From Sporosarcina sp. FSL K6-1508 (GTDB lineage Bacteria > Bacillota > Bacilli > Bacillales_A > Planococcaceae): a stretch of DNA of 64,000 nt. How positions within the stretch are numbered: the stretch's first letter is position 1; each line of letters begins with the position of its first letter. Both the position numbers and the translations under genes were made by a program. Where the stretch lies: positions 2,305,001-2,369,000 of the forward strand of contig NZ_JBBOXF010000001.1 of assembly GCF_038007465.1 (NCBI RefSeq), read 5' to 3'. Under the pieces are notes generated by a model that was not told where the DNA came from, searched no databases, and worked only from the letters and a program-made list of their open reading frames with translations. Positions 59,757 through 64,000 of this stretch are shown here, piece by piece.

Positions 59757-59785
59757 AATTTACATGATTAAGAATGGAAAGTCAA
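59757..59785 (-). promoter_or_regulatory. Promoter of the T-box transcript
   Basis: On the minus strand TTGACT (59785-59780), 17-base spacer, TAAATT (59762-59757). Confidence 0.55.
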
Positions 59786-59973
59786 CTATTAGAATGAGTA
59801 TGATCATGTAAAAACTCTATCAGCAGATGTGGTTGAAGTGAAGTAAGACACTATGTGAATGAGAAAAGGGAGTTATGGAGTTACAAAAGATATTACTGTA
59901 ATCCAAAAGAACATTGCTGCATGATGAAATTCTTATGACCTAGGCTGATGTACTTGACCTACAATGTTAAAAT

Positions 59974-60025
59974 AAAAAATGCCTACCACCAAACGAACTA
60001 ACGTCGTGAGTGGACAGGCATTTTT
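59974..60025. terminator. Terminator of the RND pump gene
   Basis: AAAAATGCCT..CCAC pairs with GTGG..AGGCATTTTT; T runs on both strands. Confidence 0.75.
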
Positions 60026-60029
60026 CTAT

Positions 60030-63000
60030 TTATGCTTTTTTCTTTTCTTTTTTACGGAATTTCCCTAAGAACTCATACACGATTGGAACGAAGATAAGCG
60101 TGAGCAATGTTGAGCTCGTTAATCCGCCGATAACCGTAACGCCGAGTCCTTTGGAAATAAGTCCGCTACCTTCAGCACCAATAGCTAACGGTATCAATGC
60201 ACCGATTGTTGCGAGGGCAGTCATAAGGATTGGACGGAGTCTTGTAGAGCCAGCTTCCAAAATCGCATCCCTTGTTGTAAGTCCTTCTTTTTCTTTATTA
60301 ATAACACGGTCAATTAATACGATGGCATTTGTTACAACGATACCGATAAGCATTAGAAGACCAATCATTGCCGAAACGCTGATTGTTTCTCCAGCAATCC
60401 ATAACCCGACCAAAGCTCCAATTACTGTGAATGGAAGGGAGAATAAGATTGCCAATGGTGCAAGTCCGCCACCAAACGTAACGACCAGGATCAAGTAGAC
60501 AATGGCAACTGCGGCAACCATCGCGAGTCCGAGTTGTGTAAACGCTTCTGCGATATCTTCTGTTACCCCTGCAGTGCTTATTTCCGTATTCGATGGGACC
60601 TTGAGTTCGTCAACTTTAGTCTGAATAGCTGACGATGCTTTTGCCACATCTTTCGTCGTTATTTCTGCCGAAACACTTGCGAACAATCTTCCATCTTTAC
60701 GGGAAACCGTATCTGACGTAGTTCCTTCTTGTACGTCAACCAATTCAGATATAGCGATTTCTGTTCCAAGTGGTGACTGTACTTTTTCTTTTAATAAGTC
60801 ATCGATTGTTTTATGTTCTTTCTTTTCTTCGTTGATCAAAACTTCGATTGTTTTATTGCCTTCTTCGATTTTTGTCAATACTTCTTGCTGGTTATTTGGA
60901 TAGAGAGCCATCCCCACTTGTCCAGCTGTCAAGCCAAATTGTGTTAACTTCTCTTGATTGGCAACGAGTGTATATTCCTTATAATTGGTTGCCAAGCTTG
61001 TTTTAACATTTTTCAAATCTTTATTGTCACTCATGATTTTTTCAATGTCTGCAACGATAGGCTCTATGTCGTTCAAGTTATTTCCGTAAACGTAATAACT
61101 TACTGCATTGCTTGAACCACTTGCTGAAAAGTCCTGCGATTTCCATTCGCCTTTTGTAGATAGCTTTTGGAGGTCAATGATTGTTTTTTCTTTCACTTTT
61201 GTAAACTCAGCAGTATCGTTATCAAATGTTACAAACATGAGAGCACCGTTTGAAGCCCCAGGAGCCATCGGATTTTCTCCGCCAACGGAAGCTTGCACGA
61301 CGTCAACATCTTTTAAATCCAATAAATAGTCTTCTGCTAATTCAACATTGCTGTTGACAGTGTCGAGTGTATCCCCAGGTTCGGGTGTGTACGTGATGTA
61401 CATCGTTTTCTGTTCTTCATCTGGAAGGAAACTCACACCGATAACTGGAGCAAGGAATAAACTGCCGACAAGTAATGCGATTGAAAGGATAGTTGTAATC
61501 AATTTATGGTTTAACGTCCAGTTCAATATATTCCTATAAAAAGCGGCCATTTTACTAGGTTTTTCTTTATGGGTGCTAGTATTTGAGTAAAGCTGTTTGT
61601 TGAATAAAGAATGTGCCAGCATTGGTACGATTGTAATTGCTACAACTAGTGAAGCGAGCAATGCAAAGACAATTGTCAATGCGAATGGCAGGAATAACTC
61701 GCCAACCATACCGCTTACTAAACCGATTGGCAGGAAAACTGCAATCGTAACGAGTGTAGACGACATGATAGGTTTAAACATTTCTTTTGTCGCTTCGCGT
61801 ACGAGTTCTTTACCTTTTAGTTTTTCGGTTGGAAGTGACATTCTTCTAAATATGTTTTCAACTACAACAATGGAGTCATCAATAACGCGTGCAATTGCAA
61901 CGGTCATTGCACCAAGTGTCATCATATTCAATGTAATATCCATCTGCTGCAAGAAGATGATTGCAATTAGCAGTGACATTGGAATCGACACAATGGATAT
62001 AATTGTAGATTTAAAGTTACGAAGGAACAGCATAATAATAATTACTGCAAAGAGCGCACCGAACAATGCTTTATTAATCATTGTATCAACGGATTGTTGA
62101 ATGGGTTCCCCTTGGTCGAGTGTGGTAGAAATTTTGACGCCATCATTTTCTTTTTCGAATTGTGACATCAATTCTTTAACATCATCGACAACAGTTACCG
62201 TATTGGCATTCTGCGATTTCACAATTTGAACAGCAATGGCTTCCTTTCCATTCATTCTTGAAATAGATTCGGCTTTTCCGACATGCTCAATTGTTGCAAT
62301 TTCCCCCAGCTTGACTGAAGGTAATTTGAAAGCACCAGCATCCATTCCCGTTGGTGGTCCTGCAGGTATTTCAGAGCCTCCAGTAGAAGGGGAAGCGGGC
62401 ATCATAGGGATTAGCATGTTTTCTAAATCTTCAACGGTTGTGATGTTGCCATCGATGACGACCGATTGTTCTTCTTCATTGAATTGGAACAAGCCAAGTG
62501 GCATTGTCATATCTGAGCCTTTTACAATTTGTTTCACTGTAGCTTCATCCAAATTGTTGGCGGCTAATTTTTCTTTATCGAATGTGAGAATGACTTCTTC
62601 AATTTGTTGCCCTGATACTGCAACACTTGAAACGCCATTAATTCCTTCAAGCTCAGGAACGAGTGTGTCTTCTACTTTTATCGTTAACTGTTCAAGATCC
62701 GCATCGCTGTCTGAAACACTGAGAGCTAGAATTGGAAAAGCATTAATGCTAATTCTACCAACGCTCGGATCCATCGCGTTTTCTGGCAAGGTGATATTTT
62801 TTAGTGCATCGTTTACATCTTCTTCAGCCTGTTTCATATCCGTGCCAAATGAATATTCGATTTGCAGAGATGATGCATTCTGGTACGATGAGGAGCTTAC
62901 CGATGTAACTCCATTTAAGCTTTTAACCGCTTTTTCAAGCGGCTCCGAGATTTCATTTACCACTTGATCAGGAGTAGCACCCGGGTAAATCGTCGTTACA

Positions 63001-63140
63001 CTTACGATAGGAATTGTAATATCAGGTATTGTTTCCAAATTCATTTTCGTTGCGGAATAAATACCGGTGGCTGTTATAATTAAAGTGAGAAGCCATACAG
63101 CTAATTTGTTCTTCATGACAAAGTTAATGATTGAATTCAT
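60030..63140 (-). CDS. swrC: RND-family efflux pump (SwrC/AcrB-like)
   Basis: Proton-driven exporter of 1036 residues with two repeats of six helices and large extracellular loops. The proton-relay helix reads AIARVIDDSIVVVENIFRR, and the second repeat has IGIVVTNAIVLIDRVI. The porter loops begin IPIVSVTTIYPGATPDQV. In B. subtilis the homologue SwrC exports surfactin and supports swarming. GGAGG lies five bases before ATG 63140; the in-frame TTG at 63152 is part of that site. Divergent from a TetR gene with palindromes between them. Confidence 0.87.
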   Translation of the reverse strand: MNSIINFVMKNKLAVWLLTLIITATGIYSATKMNLETIPDITIPIVSVTTIYPGATPDQVVNEISEPLEKAVKSLNGVTSVSSSSYQNASSLQIEYSFGTDMKQAEEDVNDALKNITLPENAMDPSVGRISINAFPILALSVSDSDADLEQLTIKVEDTLVPELEGINGVSSVAVSGQQIEEVILTFDKEKLAANNLDEATVKQIVKGSDMTMPLGLFQFNEEEQSVVIDGNITTVEDLENMLIPMMPASPSTGGSEIPAGPPTGMDAGAFKLPSVKLGEIATIEHVGKAESISRMNGKEAIAVQIVKSQNANTVTVVDDVKELMSQFEKENDGVKISTTLDQGEPIQQSVDTMINKALFGALFAVIIIMLFLRNFKSTIISIVSIPMSLLIAIIFLQQMDITLNMMTLGAMTVAIARVIDDSIVVVENIFRRMSLPTEKLKGKELVREATKEMFKPIMSSTLVTIAVFLPIGLVSGMVGELFLPFALTIVFALLASLVVAITIVPMLAHSLFNKQLYSNTSTHKEKPSKMAAFYRNILNWTLNHKLITTILSIALLVGSLFLAPVIGVSFLPDEEQKTMYITYTPEPGDTLDTVNSNVELAEDYLLDLKDVDVVQASVGGENPMAPGASNGALMFVTFDNDTAEFTKVKEKTIIDLQKLSTKGEWKSQDFSASGSSNAVSYYVYGNNLNDIEPIVADIEKIMSDNKDLKNVKTSLATNYKEYTLVANQEKLTQFGLTAGQVGMALYPNNQQEVLTKIEEGNKTIEVLINEEKKEHKTIDDLLKEKVQSPLGTEIAISELVDVQEGTTSDTVSRKDGRLFASVSAEITTKDVAKASSAIQTKVDELKVPSNTEISTAGVTEDIAEAFTQLGLAMVAAVAIVYLILVVTFGGGLAPLAILFSLPFTVIGALVGLWIAGETISVSAMIGLLMLIGIVVTNAIVLIDRVINKEKEGLTTRDAILEAGSTRLRPILMTALATIGALIPLAIGAEGSGLISKGLGVTVIGGLTSSTLLTLIFVPIVYEFLGKFRKKEKKKA

Positions 63141-63165
63141 ATGTACCTCCAATATTTTTTACTTT

Positions 63166-63245
63166 GACCAACTAGTCATAATGCTTTATCATTGAATATG
63201 AAGAGTCAATCGATCCTTTTTCATATTAACTGACTGGTCAGTCAT
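63166..63245. promoter_or_regulatory. Two palindromic TetR-type operators
   Basis: TGACCAACTAGTCA (63166-63179) and TGACTGGTCAGTCA (63232-63245) are related inverted repeats in the gap between the pump and the TetR gene. The first is just upstream of the pump start. Confidence 0.6.
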
Positions 63246-63269
63246 GAGTCAAGTGAAACAATTGTGTCT

Positions 63270-63325
63270 TATATATTGAACATTTGGATATAGCGAAGGC
63301 ATCTTATAAAAGGTAGCTGGAGTGG
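63270..63325 (-). repeat. Dispersed hairpin repeat, fragment
   Basis: TATATTGAACATTTGG, then AGCGAAGGCATCTTATAAAA, GGTAGCTGGAG: decayed form of the minus-oriented long element (compare 5262-5345). Confidence 0.4.
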
Positions 63326-63388
63326 GTTTAAAAGAATTTTTCATTTTAAGTTTTATATATTACTTTTTTACTAAGTGGAGGTTTTGAT

Positions 63389-64000
63389 TTGTCGGATAAA
63401 AAAATATTGATCATCGAAAAGGCATCTGAACTTTTTGCGAAAAACGGATTTGACGCAACATCCGTACAAGAAATTACAGATGCATGTGGCATTTCGAAAG
63501 GTTCTTTTTATCTTTCATTTAAATCGAAGGAAAGCCTTCAATTTTCGATATTTGAGTACTTTAGTACGAAGCTGATTGAGCGGATAGGCAGTATTTATCA
63601 AATGGAAATTGGACCGAGGGAAAGATTTGAACAGTTTTTCGTTATTCAATTTGAAGAGATTGCTCGTTATTCGGATTTTATTCTCATGCAAATGCGAGAG
63701 CAAACAAATCCAATCAATGACGAAATGTTGGGGTTAATGAATGACATGCGTAGAAAAACGTATGAAGCCCAAGAAAGCCTTTTACTGAATTTGTATGGAG
63801 AAGACATAAAAGAGCATATGACAGATCTTGTTGTCATTTTGGGTGGAATCGTAAAAGGCTATATTGAAATTATTGTCTTTAATGAAGACTCTTTAGATTA
63901 TGTAGGGTTAGCGTATTATATCGTAGAACGGATCGATTCCATCGTCAAAGGTCTATCTAAACCATTTCTAACAACAGAACTATTAGTGAAAAATGGGATG
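63389..64000 (+). CDS. TetR-family regulator (YerO-like), cut by the window end
   Basis: The frame is open from TTG 63389 to the right edge (204 codons, no stop). GTGGAGG lies seven bases upstream. The N-terminal helix-turn-helix is clear: IIEKASELFAKNGFDATSVQEITDACGISKGSFYLSFKSKESL. The C-terminal part is helical and should bind the inducer. It is divergent from the SwrC-type pump, as YerO is from SwrC in B. subtilis, and probably represses it through the two palindromes in the gap. Confidence 0.85.
   Translation, partial: MSDKKILIIEKASELFAKNGFDATSVQEITDACGISKGSFYLSFKSKESLQFSIFEYFSTKLIERIGSIYQMEIGPRERFEQFFVIQFEEIARYSDFILMQMREQTNPINDEMLGLMNDMRRKTYEAQESLLLNLYGEDIKEHMTDLVVILGGIVKGYIEIIVFNEDSLDYVGLAYYIVERIDSIVKGLSKPFLTTELLVKNGM

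Noticed and set aside
62236..62967. Long plus-strand open frames opposite the RND pump (also 60010-60498 and 61597-62100)
   Set aside because: They are antisense shadows of a well-supported 1036-residue gene; Ser/Ile-rich products follow from the opposite strand's codon use.

Overview
The window comes from a low-GC, Gram-positive endospore-lineage bacterium (Bacillales). The best guess is a Sporosarcina/Planococcaceae-like organism; that rank is inference. Supporting signs are a YpdA-type bacillithiol reductase, lipoteichoic acid synthase, a ytcD-ytbD-ytbE cluster, a SwrC-type pump beside a TetR regulator, Gram-positive RNA regulators (S-box, T-box, c-di-GMP-I riboswitch), strong AGGAGG ribosome sites and frequent TTG/GTG starts. 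Most of the window is ordinary chromosome: transport, stress, cell envelope and small-molecule genes in short operons separated by clear intrinsic terminators. No tRNA, rRNA, prophage or CRISPR array was seen.

Layout. 0.4-2.8 kb: cystine ABC transporter (tcyABC). 2.9-5.0 kb: ASCH protein, membrane protein, ypdA. 5.0-12.6 kb: an accessory, repeat-rich stretch with an IS110 element, an amidase, a DUF4181 protein and an IS1182-type element. 12.7-15.5 kb: M23 peptidase, cytidine deaminase, PhzF. 15.6-19.9 kb: a c-di-GMP-I riboswitch heading an operon of chemoreceptor, short-chain dehydrogenase and Na+/solute symporter. 20-28 kb: UDG-family protein, GNAT, aminotransferase, SAM-I riboswitch with metN-metP-metQ, pepF. 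28-38 kb: small proteins, AAA ATPase, thioesterase, a coiled-coil gene with an SOS-like promoter, SRPBCC+ArsR pair, erythromycin-esterase homologue, NagZ, DAACS symporter. 38-49.4 kb: ytcD-ytbD-ytbE, LTA synthase, catalase, YitT protein, a polytopic chemoreceptor, PanE, a DsbA/SpxH-like protein. 49.7-58.5 kb: three transporters, MarR, a phosphatase-fold protein lacking its catalytic Cys, metallophosphoesterase, an NTR-like surface protein, DUF3298 and YkvA proteins. 58.5-64 kb: SAM hydrolase behind a T-box, SwrC-type RND pump and a divergent TetR gene cut by the window end.

Methionine/SAM theme: the S-box tunes methionine uptake to SAM, while a T-box whose features fit tRNA-Met best precedes a SAM hydrolase, an enzyme that releases methionine from SAM. 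Non-coding theme: at least a dozen intergenic copies of one hairpin-forming repeat family (short, long and tandem forms) lie across the window, including a compound element of about 420 bp present twice, 22 kb apart. A second GC-rich hairpin family brackets the IS110 element.
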